Positions 19,661 through 28,564 of a DNA stretch of 64,000 nt are shown here, piece after piece. The position numbers and the translations under genes were made by a program. Numbering within the stretch: the stretch's first letter is position 1; every line of letters begins with the position of its first letter. Below the pieces are notes generated by a model. The model saw only the letters and a list, made by a program, of their open reading frames with translations, was not told the DNA's origin and ran no database searches. Origin of the DNA: a virus; IMG/VR virus record IMGVR_UViG_3300014501_000017, positions 1 through 64,000 of that record; one strand, 5' to 3'.

Positions 19661-21317
19661 AGAAAAACTACCATATCGTGGTAACGCCAAGATAAAACCT
19701 GTCGGGGTAAAAATTGAATTTACAGCCGAACAGATGGAAGAGTACATTAAATGTAGTGAAGACATAATGTACTTTGCCCGCAATTATATGAAGATTGTTC
19801 ATCTTGATGGTGGAGAGATGTTATTCGAACCATATCTCTATCAGGAAGAACTTATTACTCTATGCGAAGCTAACCGATTCACTATATGTAAACTTCCCCG
19901 TCAGGCTGGTAAGACAACTGCCATCACCTGTATCATGCTTTGGCATATTTTATTCCATGAAAACTGGAACGGAGCTATCCTTGCTAACAAAGCCTTGACA
20001 GCTAGAAAGATTCTAAAGCGTATCAAATTCGCCTATGAAAATCTACCTATGTGGCTTCAACAGGGTGTTGACCAATGGAATGAAGGTAGTATTACTCTTG
20101 AAAATGGATCAACCTTATATGCTGCTGCTACATCAGCATCATCTATTCGAGGAGATTCAACCAACCTTGTTTACCTTGACGAATTTGCCCTTGTAGATGG
20201 AAATATTCAGGAAGAATTTTATGAATCTACATACCCTACAATTACATCAGGAAAAACTACAAAACTTATCATAACCTCTACTCCTAGAGGATTAGATTTA
20301 TTTTATAAATTATGGATTGATTCTGAACAAGGAAGAAATGAATTCGTCCGAAAGGAAATTCGTTGGCAGGATACTCCAGGTCGTGATGAAGCTTGGAGAA
20401 TTAATACAATCAGAAACACCTCTGAACGTTCATTCCAGCAGGAATATGAAACTGAATTCCTTGGTTCATCATCAACTTTAATATCTGGTAAATGTCTAAG
20501 AAAGATGACTCCACTTACTCCAATCGCTCCAATTGAAGGAATGAATATGGAAGAAGGTCATCTAAAGCTATATGAATGGCCAATTGATAAACACATCTAT
20601 GTAATAACTATAGACTCTGCAACAGGTAAAGATTTAGACTATTCTGCCTTTATAATTGTTGATGTAACCCAAACACCATATAAACTAGTGGCTGTATATA
20701 AGAATAATTCTATTCCTATTATTGCATTTCCAACTGTAATAACTCGTATTGCCCGTCGTTTTAATAATGCCTATGCATTGATTGAAACCAACAATAATCT
20801 TGGAACTCAAGTTGCCGAAATCATGCATAATGATTTTGAGTATGACAATATAGTCTGGACAAAAAGTATGGGTCGTAAAGGAAGAGTTGTATCACTTGGA
20901 TTTGGTGAAGGAAAAGATGAAATGGGTATCTATACTACCGAACAATCCAAGACCCTTGGATGCTCTAATATTAAAACAATTATCGAGGGTGACCAGCTAC
21001 CAGTTACTGATTTTTGGTGTATTTCAGAACTATCAAGATTCTCTCAAAAAGGGAAAACTTATCAGGCCGAGCATGGTTCTCATGATGATCTTTCAATGTG
21101 TTTTGTTCTTTTTGGCTGGTTGGCTTCACAAGAGTTTATAAAAGAATTAAATAATATAGACTTTAGAACTAATATGATGGAAGCCCAGACGGATATGGTC
21201 GATAAAGACTTAGTGCCATTTGGAATCATTATAGATGGTCAGGATAGCTATGAAGATGATGAACCCCAAGATAGGGACGGAAATGTTATAGATTTTGATA
21301 AGTGGCTTCTCCAATAG
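19653..21317 (+). CDS. 17: Terminase large subunit gp17
   Basis: A 554-aa packaging motor (T4 gp17 has 610). The N-terminal ATPase carries Walker A LPRQAGKTT (81-89), Walker B LVYLDEFAL (172-180) and coupling motif ITSTPRG (207-213). The C-terminal RNase H-like nuclease shows acidic residues in ITIDSATGKDLDYSAF (D321), ALIETNNNLG (E378) and HGSHDDLSM (near 475). It cuts concatemeric DNA and drives it into the prohead. It overlaps gene 16, and ends in TAG, showing that TAG is a normal stop here. Confidence 0.96.
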   Translation: MAKEKLPYRGNAKIKPVGVKIEFTAEQMEEYIKCSEDIMYFARNYMKIVHLDGGEMLFEPYLYQEELITLCEANRFTICKLPRQAGKTTAITCIMLWHILFHENWNGAILANKALTARKILKRIKFAYENLPMWLQQGVDQWNEGSITLENGSTLYAAATSASSIRGDSTNLVYLDEFALVDGNIQEEFYESTYPTITSGKTTKLIITSTPRGLDLFYKLWIDSEQGRNEFVRKEIRWQDTPGRDEAWRINTIRNTSERSFQQEYETEFLGSSSTLISGKCLRKMTPLTPIAPIEGMNMEEGHLKLYEWPIDKHIYVITIDSATGKDLDYSAFIIVDVTQTPYKLVAVYKNNSIPIIAFPTVITRIARRFNNAYALIETNNNLGTQVAEIMHNDFEYDNIVWTKSMGRKGRVVSLGFGEGKDEMGIYTTEQSKTLGCSNIKTIIEGDQLPVTDFWCISELSRFSQKGKTYQAEHGSHDDLSMCFVLFGWLASQEFIKELNNIDFRTNMMEAQTDMVDKDLVPFGIIIDGQDSYEDDEPQDRDGNVIDFDKWLLQ

Positions 21318-21326
21318 TTTAATTTA

Positions 21327-21333
21327 CTAAATA
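21327..21333 (+). promoter_or_regulatory. Late promoter motif CTAAATA before gene 18
   Basis: CTAAATA lies 35 nt before the ATG of gene 18; an AAGGGG ribosome site stands just before the start. Confidence 0.6.
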
Positions 21334-21368
21334 ATTGTAAGAAACCTTAACTATTCAAGGGGCAAAAT

Positions 21369-23468
21369 ATGTCTTTTAGCGTATCACCCGCTGTAACATT
21401 CTCGGAAGTAGATTTAACACTCGTTGTTAGTGCAACGGCCCTTACAGTTGCGGCTTTCGCAGGCGTATTTGCATGGGGTCCAGTTGGAGAAGCTACTCAG
21501 GTAACATCTTCAGGCGATTTAATTCAGTCTTATGGAGAACCATCAAATTTCAACTTCGAAACATGGTTCACAGCCTATAACTATCTTTCATACTCAAATA
21601 ACTTGCTTATTTCTCGTGCAGCAAACACAACAAATGCAAATGGAACTCTATCAGCTATCGCTAACTCAGTTGATTTAATTGGGGCTAACACCTATTACAC
21701 AATTCCAAATGCTGATGTTTATGAAGCAGAAGTTACTGCAAACGGTTCATTTTTCACTGGTCAGGGTGCCAACTTTATCGCAAAATACCCTGGATCAATC
21801 GGAAATTCACTAAGAATCTCTCAGTGTGATTCAGTTGAATCATATTCTTCAAACATTAACCTATTGAATGTTTCTCACTCAAATGCAACAGCAAATGCCG
21901 TTACTGCTAACGTTACAGGAACAGGAATCACATTTGTTGCAGGTTCAAATCAGGCTATTATAGCACTAGCAAATGCATCTGGATATACTTCTACTAATAC
22001 AGCAGCAGTAGCTACACTTCTATCAACATTGATTGTTCCGGGAGATAAGTTGCTTGCTGGAAACAGCACTATCGGAACACAGTACCTACAGGTTGTAAAT
22101 ACAACAGTTTCATCAAATGGAAGTACCGGTCAGGCTAACCTATTAATTAACTTTTCAACTACTTTTAACTTGTCTGGAAACGTAACTCAGACAGTTGTTC
22201 AAAGATATTGGGAGTACTTTGGATTGTTCTCTGGACCTCCAACACAGTCTAAGTATGTTGCAAATTTTGGAAACACAGCAGCAAATGACGAATTGCATAT
22301 AGTTGTAATCGACAATGGTGGATTATTCACTGGAATCCCAGGTGGGGTTTTGGAAGAATGGCCATTTATGTCAAGAGCAAAAGATGCAATGTCAATGCAG
22401 GGAAACTCAATTTATTACGTAAACGTATTAAATCAGGGTTCAGAATTTGTATGGTTTGCTGATGATCGTTCTGGAGCAAATTCTGCACTATCAGCAGCAG
22501 TTATTTCTTCAACAAATTTTGTTCCTGAATACCTAGATTTCGTATTTGGACAGGATGGAGCACCAGAAGCAACAGTAGCAGTTGGCGATATCGCATCTGC
22601 CTATAACGTATTCCAAGATTCAAGTAATGTATCAATTTCACTTGTTATGACAGGAAGAAATGATTCATCAGCCGTAATCGGAAACTACGTTATAAACAAT
22701 GTCTGCTTGAAACGTCTTGATTGCGTAGCATTCATTTCACCACCAAACTCAGCAGTTGTTAATAATCGTGGAAATGAAGCTGCTTCATGTATCACATTCA
22801 GAAACTTGCTTCCATCAACTTCATACGGATTCTTGGATTCTGGATATGGATATCAGTATGACCAGTACAATGACGTAAACAGATGGATTCCTCTAAATGG
22901 ACATATGGCTGGTCTATGCGCTCGCACAGACTCAACAAATGCTCCATGGTGGTCACCAGCCGGATATAACCGTGGTATTCTAAAGAATATCATTAAGTTG
23001 GCATGGAGTCCTTCAAAACCACAGAGAGATTCAATTTTCTCAAATCAGATCAATCCTGTTATTACACAGAACGGATTTGGAACATTGCTTCTTGGAGATG
23101 CAACATTGCTTGATGAAGACTCAGCGTTTACATCAATCAGCGTTCGTCGTCTATTCATTGTTCTTGAAGTTGCTATCTCAACAATGGCAAAGTTTTACTT
23201 GTTCGAATTCAATGATGCATTTACTCAGCAACAGTTTGTGTCAACAGTTACACCTTACTTGCAGAACATCAAGAATCTACGTGGTGTTACAAGTTTCGCA
23301 GTAATAGCTGATAGCACAAACAACACAGCCGAAATCGTTGATAACGAAGACTTTATAGGAGATATCTATATCGTTTCAGCACGTCAAATTAGAGACATTC
23401 AGTTGAACTTCGTGGCTTCACCAGATGGTGTAGCATTCAGTGAAATCGAAGGTCAGTTTGGCGGATAA
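21369..23468 (+). CDS. 18: Tail sheath protein gp18
   Basis: A 699-aa contractile sheath subunit (T4 gp18 has 659). The start FSVSPAVTFSEVDLTLVV, AAFAGVFAWGPVGEATQVTS and SYGEPSNFNFETWFTAYNYL is the classic sheath N-terminus. The C-terminal core includes RWIPLNGHMAGLCARTDSTN, WWSPAGYNRG, the block DSIFSNQINPVITQNGFGTL and LLGDATL. Codons shift to AAC, CAG, TTC and TTG relative to the flanking baseplate genes, as expected for an abundant protein. It has its own late promoter and a strong ribosome site. Confidence 0.96.
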   Translation: MSFSVSPAVTFSEVDLTLVVSATALTVAAFAGVFAWGPVGEATQVTSSGDLIQSYGEPSNFNFETWFTAYNYLSYSNNLLISRAANTTNANGTLSAIANSVDLIGANTYYTIPNADVYEAEVTANGSFFTGQGANFIAKYPGSIGNSLRISQCDSVESYSSNINLLNVSHSNATANAVTANVTGTGITFVAGSNQAIIALANASGYTSTNTAAVATLLSTLIVPGDKLLAGNSTIGTQYLQVVNTTVSSNGSTGQANLLINFSTTFNLSGNVTQTVVQRYWEYFGLFSGPPTQSKYVANFGNTAANDELHIVVIDNGGLFTGIPGGVLEEWPFMSRAKDAMSMQGNSIYYVNVLNQGSEFVWFADDRSGANSALSAAVISSTNFVPEYLDFVFGQDGAPEATVAVGDIASAYNVFQDSSNVSISLVMTGRNDSSAVIGNYVINNVCLKRLDCVAFISPPNSAVVNNRGNEAASCITFRNLLPSTSYGFLDSGYGYQYDQYNDVNRWIPLNGHMAGLCARTDSTNAPWWSPAGYNRGILKNIIKLAWSPSKPQRDSIFSNQINPVITQNGFGTLLLGDATLLDEDSAFTSISVRRLFIVLEVAISTMAKFYLFEFNDAFTQQQFVSTVTPYLQNIKNLRGVTSFAVIADSTNNTAEIVDNEDFIGDIYIVSARQIRDIQLNFVASPDGVAFSEIEGQFGG

Positions 23469-23471
23469 ATA
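23465..23471 (+). promoter_or_regulatory. Late promoter motif ATAAATA before gene 19
   Basis: ATAAATA overlaps the end of gene 18 and lies 22 nt before the ATG of gene 19, with a TTAGGAG ribosome site between. Confidence 0.6.
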
Positions 23472-23493
23472 TAGGTAGAACTTAGGAGAAAAC

Positions 23494-24057
23494 ATGCCAC
23501 TATCAATTACTGAAATTCAAGCAGCCCTATCATTAGGTGGAGCACGTCCTACACTATTTTCTGTAGTATTGACTGCACCAGCAGGGGGAATTGGACTTTC
23601 ATCAGCAGCTATTGTAGAAACACCTTTCTTAATTCATGCAGCAACATTGCCTGAGTCTGCGTTGGGAACTATTCAGGTTCCTTATTATGGAAGAAAGATT
23701 AAATTATATGGAGATAGAACTTTCCAGCCTTGGACTGTATCTGTATTGAATGATGAAGATTTCTTGATTCGAAACATGCTAGAAATCTGGTCTGAAAATA
23801 TGAACTCACTTACAGGTAACTTGCTTGAATTTGCATCTGCTTCACCAGCACTATATAAGGGATCGGCTCTAGTTACACAGTATTCAAAGACCGGCCTACC
23901 AGTAAGAAATTATACTTTTAATGGATTATGGCCTTCTATTATCGCTCCTATTGAAGTTAATTGGTCTTCAAACGATCAGATTGAATCTTTTAATTGTACA
24001 TTCGAATATGATTACTGGACACAGAGTTCAATCACAGGAACAAGCATAAACGCATAA
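23494..24057 (+). CDS. 19: Tail tube protein gp19
   Basis: A 187-aa tube subunit (T4 gp19 has 163). Family features include RPTLFSVVLTAPA, TLPESALGTIQVPYYGRKIK, YGDRTFQPWTVSVLNDEDF, IRNMLEIWSENMNSL and FNGLWPSIIAPIEVNWSS. It polymerises on the baseplate to form the inner tail tube. It follows the sheath gene as in T4. A strong AGGAG site precedes the ATG. Confidence 0.93.
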   Translation: MPLSITEIQAALSLGGARPTLFSVVLTAPAGGIGLSSAAIVETPFLIHAATLPESALGTIQVPYYGRKIKLYGDRTFQPWTVSVLNDEDFLIRNMLEIWSENMNSLTGNLLEFASASPALYKGSALVTQYSKTGLPVRNYTFNGLWPSIIAPIEVNWSSNDQIESFNCTFEYDYWTQSSITGTSINA

Positions 24058-24066
24058 TCAAGTTGA

Positions 24067-24073
24067 CTAAATA
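24067..24073 (+). promoter_or_regulatory. Late promoter motif CTAAATA before a homing endonuclease gene
   Basis: CTAAATA ends 8 nt before the ATG at 24082. It may originally have served gene 20 and become separated from it when the nuclease gene inserted. Confidence 0.5.
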
Positions 24074-24081
24074 TCTTTGTT

Positions 24082-24723
24082 ATGTATATTGTTTATAAAT
24101 TAATTGCTCCTAATGGTAAACCTTATATTGGATATACTGGCAATTCTTTAACAAAAAGATTATCAGGTCATAAGGCTTATGCATTTAATAATATAAAAGG
24201 AAGAAATACAAAAATGTCTAGAGCGATTAGAAAATATCCTCTAGAAAAATGGTCTAGTGAAATATTATTTGAATGTGAAACGATGCATGAAGCATGTATC
24301 AAGGAACAAGAATTAATTAAAAATTTTGATTCTATTCAACGTGGATATAATACATCTATCGGCGGTGAATCTAGTTCTTTAGGTTGTCATTTTAAATTTT
24401 CCAAATCACACAAGAAAAAATTATCATTGGCGGCTAAAAAAAGATTTGAATTGATAGACCAAAGAAAAGAAAAAAATCCATTTTGGTCTGGATGGTGGGT
24501 TACTCCGTGGGGAAAATTTACTACTATATTAGAAGCTACAACTAATTCTCCAGTTAAAGCAACCTTACCAACAATTTATGGATTATGTAAGAAAAATAAA
24601 AACATTATTAGTAAATTTTCTTTAAGAAAAGGAAAATTTGTTACAAAAAATGATATAGGTAAAACATACAAAGAAATTGGTTTTGATTTTATTCCTTGTA
24701 TGAATATAACTTGTGAGGTATAA
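24082..24723 (+). CDS. GIY-YIG homing endonuclease between genes 19 and 20
   Basis: A 213-aa free-standing homing nuclease. The GIY-YIG catalytic module is visible as YIVYKLIAPNGKPYIGYTG, a basic helix (LTKRLSGHKAYAF), then RAIRKYPLEKWSSEIL, the glutamate in CIKEQELIKNF and GYNTSIGGESSS. The C-terminal part (WWVTPWGKFTTILEATT) resembles DNA-binding tails of Seg-type nucleases. It sits precisely between tail tube and portal genes. Its AT-rich, lysine-rich codons differ from those of gp19. Its stop lies just 5 bases before the non-ATG start of gene 20. No intron core surrounds it. Confidence 0.88.
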   Translation: MYIVYKLIAPNGKPYIGYTGNSLTKRLSGHKAYAFNNIKGRNTKMSRAIRKYPLEKWSSEILFECETMHEACIKEQELIKNFDSIQRGYNTSIGGESSSLGCHFKFSKSHKKKLSLAAKKRFELIDQRKEKNPFWSGWWVTPWGKFTTILEATTNSPVKATLPTIYGLCKKNKNIISKFSLRKGKFVTKNDIGKTYKEIGFDFIPCMNITCEV

Positions 24724-24728
24724 TTACC

Positions 24729-26414
24729 CTGGAATTATTCGGATTTAAAATAACTCGAAACAAAGATGAAGAACAAGATAATCTTCAAGCTATTGTTCCT
24801 GAATCTAGTGATGACGGGGCCGTTGTTGTTCAAAACGGGGGAGTTACTGGCTCCTATGTTGACCTAGATGGAACCATCCGTTCCGAAGCTGAATTAATAA
24901 ACAAATATCGTGAAATGTCAGAAAATCCTGACATGGAATTGGCCATCGATAACATCACCAATGAAGGTGTTGTTCATGAAGAAGGCAAAGAAATTATTGA
25001 TATCCTTCTAGACAAGACCGGCCTACCAGATAAAATCAAAGAAATTCTTATAGATGAATTCAATTATGTTAAATTACTTTTTGAATTCGATTCACAGGCA
25101 TATGAACTATTCAAACGTTGGTATGTAGATGGCCGTCTTTATTTCCAAGCCCTTATTGATCTAAAAAATCCAGAAGAAGGTATTCAGGAAGTTCGTTATA
25201 TTGACCCACGTAAGATAAGAAAAGTTCGTGAAGTTAAGGTTATTCGAGATGGAAGAACTGGCGCACCAATGACCAAGACAGTTGCTTCATATTATGTTTT
25301 TAATGAAAAAGGATTAGTAACACCAGGTGGAAGTACCAATGCCGGTTCTAATTATGGAACCAGTTCTGGAGTAAAGATTTCAACTGATTCAATTATCCAT
25401 GTAACATCTGGTATCACATCAGCCAAGGGTGATATCATTCTTTCTTATCTTCATAAAGCTATTAAACCACTTAACATGTTAACTTCTCTTGAAGATTCTC
25501 TAGTAGTATATCGAGTATCAAGAGCACCAGAAAGACGTATATTTTATATCGATATTGGTAATCTTCCTAAAGCAAAGGCCGAACAATATGTAAAAGATAT
25601 GATGACCAAGTTTAAGAATAAGGTTGTATATGATTCTGCAACTGGTCAGATTCGTGATGATAGAAAGTTTATGACTATGTTGGAAGATTTCTGGTTGCCC
25701 CGTCGTGAAGGTGGCCGTGGAACCCAAATTGAAATTCTACCCGGTGGACAGAACCTTAATCAGATTGATGATATCATTTTCTTCCAGAGAAAATTATTCC
25801 GTTCATTAAATGTACCTATTACTCGTCTTGACCCAGAAGCCATGTTTAACTATGGTCGTGCCAATGAAATAACTCGTGATGAAGTTATTTTCATGAAGTT
25901 CATTGATCGTCTAAGACAGAAGTTTTCACAACTGTTTAAGGCAACCATGGGTAAACAGTTAATCCTTAAGAACATAATGACTCCTGATGAATGGGAGTCT
26001 ATCCAGCATCTAATTAGATTTAAATATGCATCTGACTCATATTTCGAAGAATTAAAGAATGCCGAGATTATGACTGAAAGATTCACCCTATTGGAAACAG
26101 CTATGCCTTATGTTGGAAGATATTATTCAAATGCCTTTATCCGTAAGAAGCTTCTATTCCAGACAGATGAAGAAATCAAGCATGAGGATACAGAAATAGT
26201 AGCAGAATTGAGTAATCCTCTATATAACCAGCCGGTTAATATGGAAGGAATGCCTATTGCTGCCAATGCTGTTGACCCAAATAATCAACCAGACCCTAAT
26301 CCACCTCCACCACCAGCACCAAAGGCGGCTCCAGCACCAAAACCACAGCCGGTTCAAGTAACTGTTAATGTAGATGGAAAGAAAGGAAGCAAAAAGCCTA
26401 AAAAAACTAAATAA
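24729..26414 (+). CDS. 20: Portal protein gp20 with an apparent CTG start
   Basis: The portal, the dodecameric ring through which DNA enters. The first ATG in frame (24915) lies well inside the conserved region. Upstream codons are open back to a TGA at 24714 and read ELFGFKITRNKDEEQDN and, later, RSEAELINKYREMSENPD (T4: TRELIDTYRNLMNN). No ATG, GTG or TTG exists in that stretch; CTG at 24729, 9 nt after GAGGT, is the best start, giving 561 aa (T4 524). Conserved motifs include RWYVDGRLYF, YIDPRKIRKVREV, VYRVSRAPERRIFYIDIGNL and NYGRANEITRDE. The proline/lysine-rich C-terminal tail is unusual. Confidence 0.92.
   Translation: MELFGFKITRNKDEEQDNLQAIVPESSDDGAVVVQNGGVTGSYVDLDGTIRSEAELINKYREMSENPDMELAIDNITNEGVVHEEGKEIIDILLDKTGLPDKIKEILIDEFNYVKLLFEFDSQAYELFKRWYVDGRLYFQALIDLKNPEEGIQEVRYIDPRKIRKVREVKVIRDGRTGAPMTKTVASYYVFNEKGLVTPGGSTNAGSNYGTSSGVKISTDSIIHVTSGITSAKGDIILSYLHKAIKPLNMLTSLEDSLVVYRVSRAPERRIFYIDIGNLPKAKAEQYVKDMMTKFKNKVVYDSATGQIRDDRKFMTMLEDFWLPRREGGRGTQIEILPGGQNLNQIDDIIFFQRKLFRSLNVPITRLDPEAMFNYGRANEITRDEVIFMKFIDRLRQKFSQLFKATMGKQLILKNIMTPDEWESIQHLIRFKYASDSYFEELKNAEIMTERFTLLETAMPYVGRYYSNAFIRKKLLFQTDEEIKHEDTEIVAELSNPLYNQPVNMEGMPIAANAVDPNNQPDPNPPPPPAPKAAPAPKPQPVQVTVNVDGKKGSKKPKKTK
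26407..26413 (+). promoter_or_regulatory. Late promoter motif CTAAATA
   Basis: CTAAATA overlaps the stop of gene 20 and lies 20 nt before the ATG at 26434, with an AGAGGA ribosome site between. Confidence 0.5.
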
Positions 26415-26433
26415 TTAAGAGGATTTTAATCAA

Positions 26434-26652
26434 ATGGCCGATTCAACAATTCAAGACATTATTACCCATGCTGTAAACAATGAAGCCGATCAAGTAAAGG
26501 TTTCTGTTTATGATATTCTTCAGGCCAAGGTAGCCGATTATCTAGATGACAGAACAAAGTATGTTGGAAAAACTATGTTTAAAAAGCCTCAAGAAGCAGA
26601 AGTCATAGATGCTGCTCCAGAAGTAGTACCTACTGAAGCAAAGGTCGCATAA
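26434..26652 (+). CDS. Small prohead core protein (gp67/gp68-like)
   Basis: A 72-aa protein with an amphipathic helix IQDIITHAVNNEADQ, then VSVYDILQAKVADYLDDRTKY and GKTMFKKP, followed by an acidic, alanine-rich tail. In T4-type genomes, small core proteins of this kind lie between portal and protease genes and form part of the prohead scaffold. The call rests on position and on the ILxxKVxDxLDxR-type helix, which many T4-like core proteins share. Its stop overlaps the next ATG. Confidence 0.5.
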   Translation: MADSTIQDIITHAVNNEADQVKVSVYDILQAKVADYLDDRTKYVGKTMFKKPQEAEVIDAAPEVVPTEAKVA

Positions 26653-28130
26653 TGAAACCATCACTAAAATATCTTCTAGATACAATTCGCGCTAAGGGAG
26701 AAAGAGATTTTGTTGCTAAAAACGAAAAATCAGACTCTAAACTTGCCCGTAACCTAGTAGCAGACAACGCATCAAATCCTTCTATTGGATCAAACGGAAA
26801 AGACCCATTTAAGGGTCCTGGTGTTGAGCCTCTAGAGGGTGCCAAGACCCTTCATGCTGGAAATCTTCCAGGTGAAGATGCAGACATGTATGAAGATGTT
26901 TCTCCAGAAATCAAAGAGAAATTAAAAAAAAACAAAGAAAATAAGGCATTCACAGTCCATCTAAAACACAAAGAAACTGGAAAATCCAATACTACTACAG
27001 TAAAGGGAGTTACTCCAGATGATGCCTTAGATAAGGCTGAAGTAAAGTTTCCTCAACATGAAGTTGTAAAGGCTATTAGACAACTTCATAAAGAAGAAAA
27101 AGTATTAGTTACTGATGTTCTTGATGAAGCAATGCGTCTATCTCCTGAAGAAAAACAGAAGCGTGATGACATTGTTAACTCAATGAAAAAGAATAAAGCC
27201 GAGTTCAAACATCGCTATGGAGCAAAATGGCAGAATGTTATGTTTGCCACTGCTACTAGAATGGTAACTGGTGAAGAAATAGATTGGAGTAATATTGAAA
27301 ATTGTGATCTATCTGTAGAAATTCTTACTGAAAATTATCTTAACAATATTAAACAAGAAGTTGTAAAAGAAGAAGCCGGTGGAATCTCAACTGATTTCTC
27401 TGAATTAGGTGATGGAGCAAAGGAATTAATTTTTCATGCTGAAAATACTCCTCACCTTGTAGATCATCAGAGAGCATTTATTAATCATACTGCCCGTCTT
27501 ATAAAGAAGGGAAATTATACTCCTGAAAAGGGACAGGCAACATGGAGTCATTATGCAAACCATGCTGCACAGGATTATGCTTTTGATCATGATGCAGCAA
27601 AGAATAAGTTTTCAAAAGAAGACAAACATCAAGTAGCTGGACATCTTGCAAATAAACATTCAGAACGAATATTATCAGGAATTCATGAAGAAGTAGAACC
27701 TATTGATTATAGTGATTTAATTTCAGAAATGAGAATGTCTGTAATCGATAATAAGCCTATAACTCTTGAATTTATTGATGGTACTGAAAAAGAAATTAAA
27801 CCATCTAAAGCTAACCTTTTCTTGGAAATTTTTGATTCTCTAGAAGAAGATGAACAAGAAGACCTAGTTTCAATTGTATCAGTATCTTCTAAGACATTCA
27901 AAGCAATCTTAAAAGAACATAATCGAGATGAAATGTTCTGCGGAAATTGTTCAAAATCTCTTAATCAACATCATTCAATGTATGACCTACTAGATCATAT
28001 TGATAGATGTAAGATTGCTAGAGATGTTGCAAATCGCGCTATATCAAGACAATCTCAAAAAGATATCGATGGAGCAATAAATAGAACTAGCGGAATTGGT
28101 ATGCCAAACGCAGTTCCGGTTAGGGGATAA
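26652..28130 (+). CDS. Uncharacterised head-region protein with zinc-finger-like C-terminus
   Basis: Not recognised as a T4 gene product. The 492-aa hydrophilic protein shows several segments: a lysine-rich N-terminus; a VHLKHKETGKSNTTTVKGVT strand block (about 100-120); SPEEKQKRDDIVNSMKKNK and FKHRYGAKWQNVMFATATRM (about 170-205), a motif that recurs in marine T4-like structural proteins; AKELIFHAENTPHLVDHQRA (about 255-275); and a possible C2HC finger CGNCSKSLNQHH ... HIDRC (about 435-460). It is translationally coupled to the core gene and lies in the head cluster, so a core or decoration role is possible. Confidence 0.6.
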   Translation: MKPSLKYLLDTIRAKGERDFVAKNEKSDSKLARNLVADNASNPSIGSNGKDPFKGPGVEPLEGAKTLHAGNLPGEDADMYEDVSPEIKEKLKKNKENKAFTVHLKHKETGKSNTTTVKGVTPDDALDKAEVKFPQHEVVKAIRQLHKEEKVLVTDVLDEAMRLSPEEKQKRDDIVNSMKKNKAEFKHRYGAKWQNVMFATATRMVTGEEIDWSNIENCDLSVEILTENYLNNIKQEVVKEEAGGISTDFSELGDGAKELIFHAENTPHLVDHQRAFINHTARLIKKGNYTPEKGQATWSHYANHAAQDYAFDHDAAKNKFSKEDKHQVAGHLANKHSERILSGIHEEVEPIDYSDLISEMRMSVIDNKPITLEFIDGTEKEIKPSKANLFLEIFDSLEEDEQEDLVSIVSVSSKTFKAILKEHNRDEMFCGNCSKSLNQHHSMYDLLDHIDRCKIARDVANRAISRQSQKDIDGAINRTSGIGMPNAVPVRG

Positions 28131-28131
28131 T

Positions 28132-28551
28132 ATGCCTATAGTAATTAATCAAAGCAGAAACGGAAAAGTAGTAATTCGTGCATTGGCAAACGAAAGTTAT
28201 ATTGTTGCAGGAAATACAACTGTATCAAATCTTATTTCATCTGACGACTCATCTCAAATGTTGGCAGGAAAAGGTGCGCCATATTCAAACACAGCAAACG
28301 TCACTGTAGTTGGTGCTCATATCACAGATATCATGTGGGTTACAACTGGAGAAATTCAAATTATTCGTGGTTCCAACCTAGTATATGATCTATATGGTGC
28401 AGGAGAATTCCATCTAAGACATTGGGGAATGGCTTCAAATAATGCTACTGTTGATTTTACTGCTGCCAATCTTGTAATAGATTTTGTATCTGGTAATGGA
28501 ACACTACTTATAGAAGTTCAGAAAGATACATCATTTACATCAGAATATTAA
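28132..28551 (+). CDS. Uncharacterised structural protein (139 aa)
   Basis: A 139-aa beta-rich protein beginning PIVINQSRNGKVVIRALANE, with VTVVGAHITDIMWVTTGEIQ in the middle. I chose the ATG at 28132 because AGGGGA lies just upstream; an earlier ATG in frame (28096) would run inside the previous gene. Short, valine- and asparagine-rich proteins of this kind are common minor virion proteins in T4-like phages. Function unknown. Confidence 0.6.
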   Translation: MPIVINQSRNGKVVIRALANESYIVAGNTTVSNLISSDDSSQMLAGKGAPYSNTANVTVVGAHITDIMWVTTGEIQIIRGSNLVYDLYGAGEFHLRHWGMASNNATVDFTAANLVIDFVSGNGTLLIEVQKDTSFTSEY

Positions 28552-28564
28552 GATTGTTTTAATT

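Noticed and set aside
24915-24917. ATG 24915 as the portal start
   Set aside because: It would remove about 62 conserved residues that are encoded in frame directly upstream.
28096-28131. ATG 28096 as start of the 139-aa structural protein
   Set aside because: Within the previous gene; ATG 28132 has a clear AGGGGA site.
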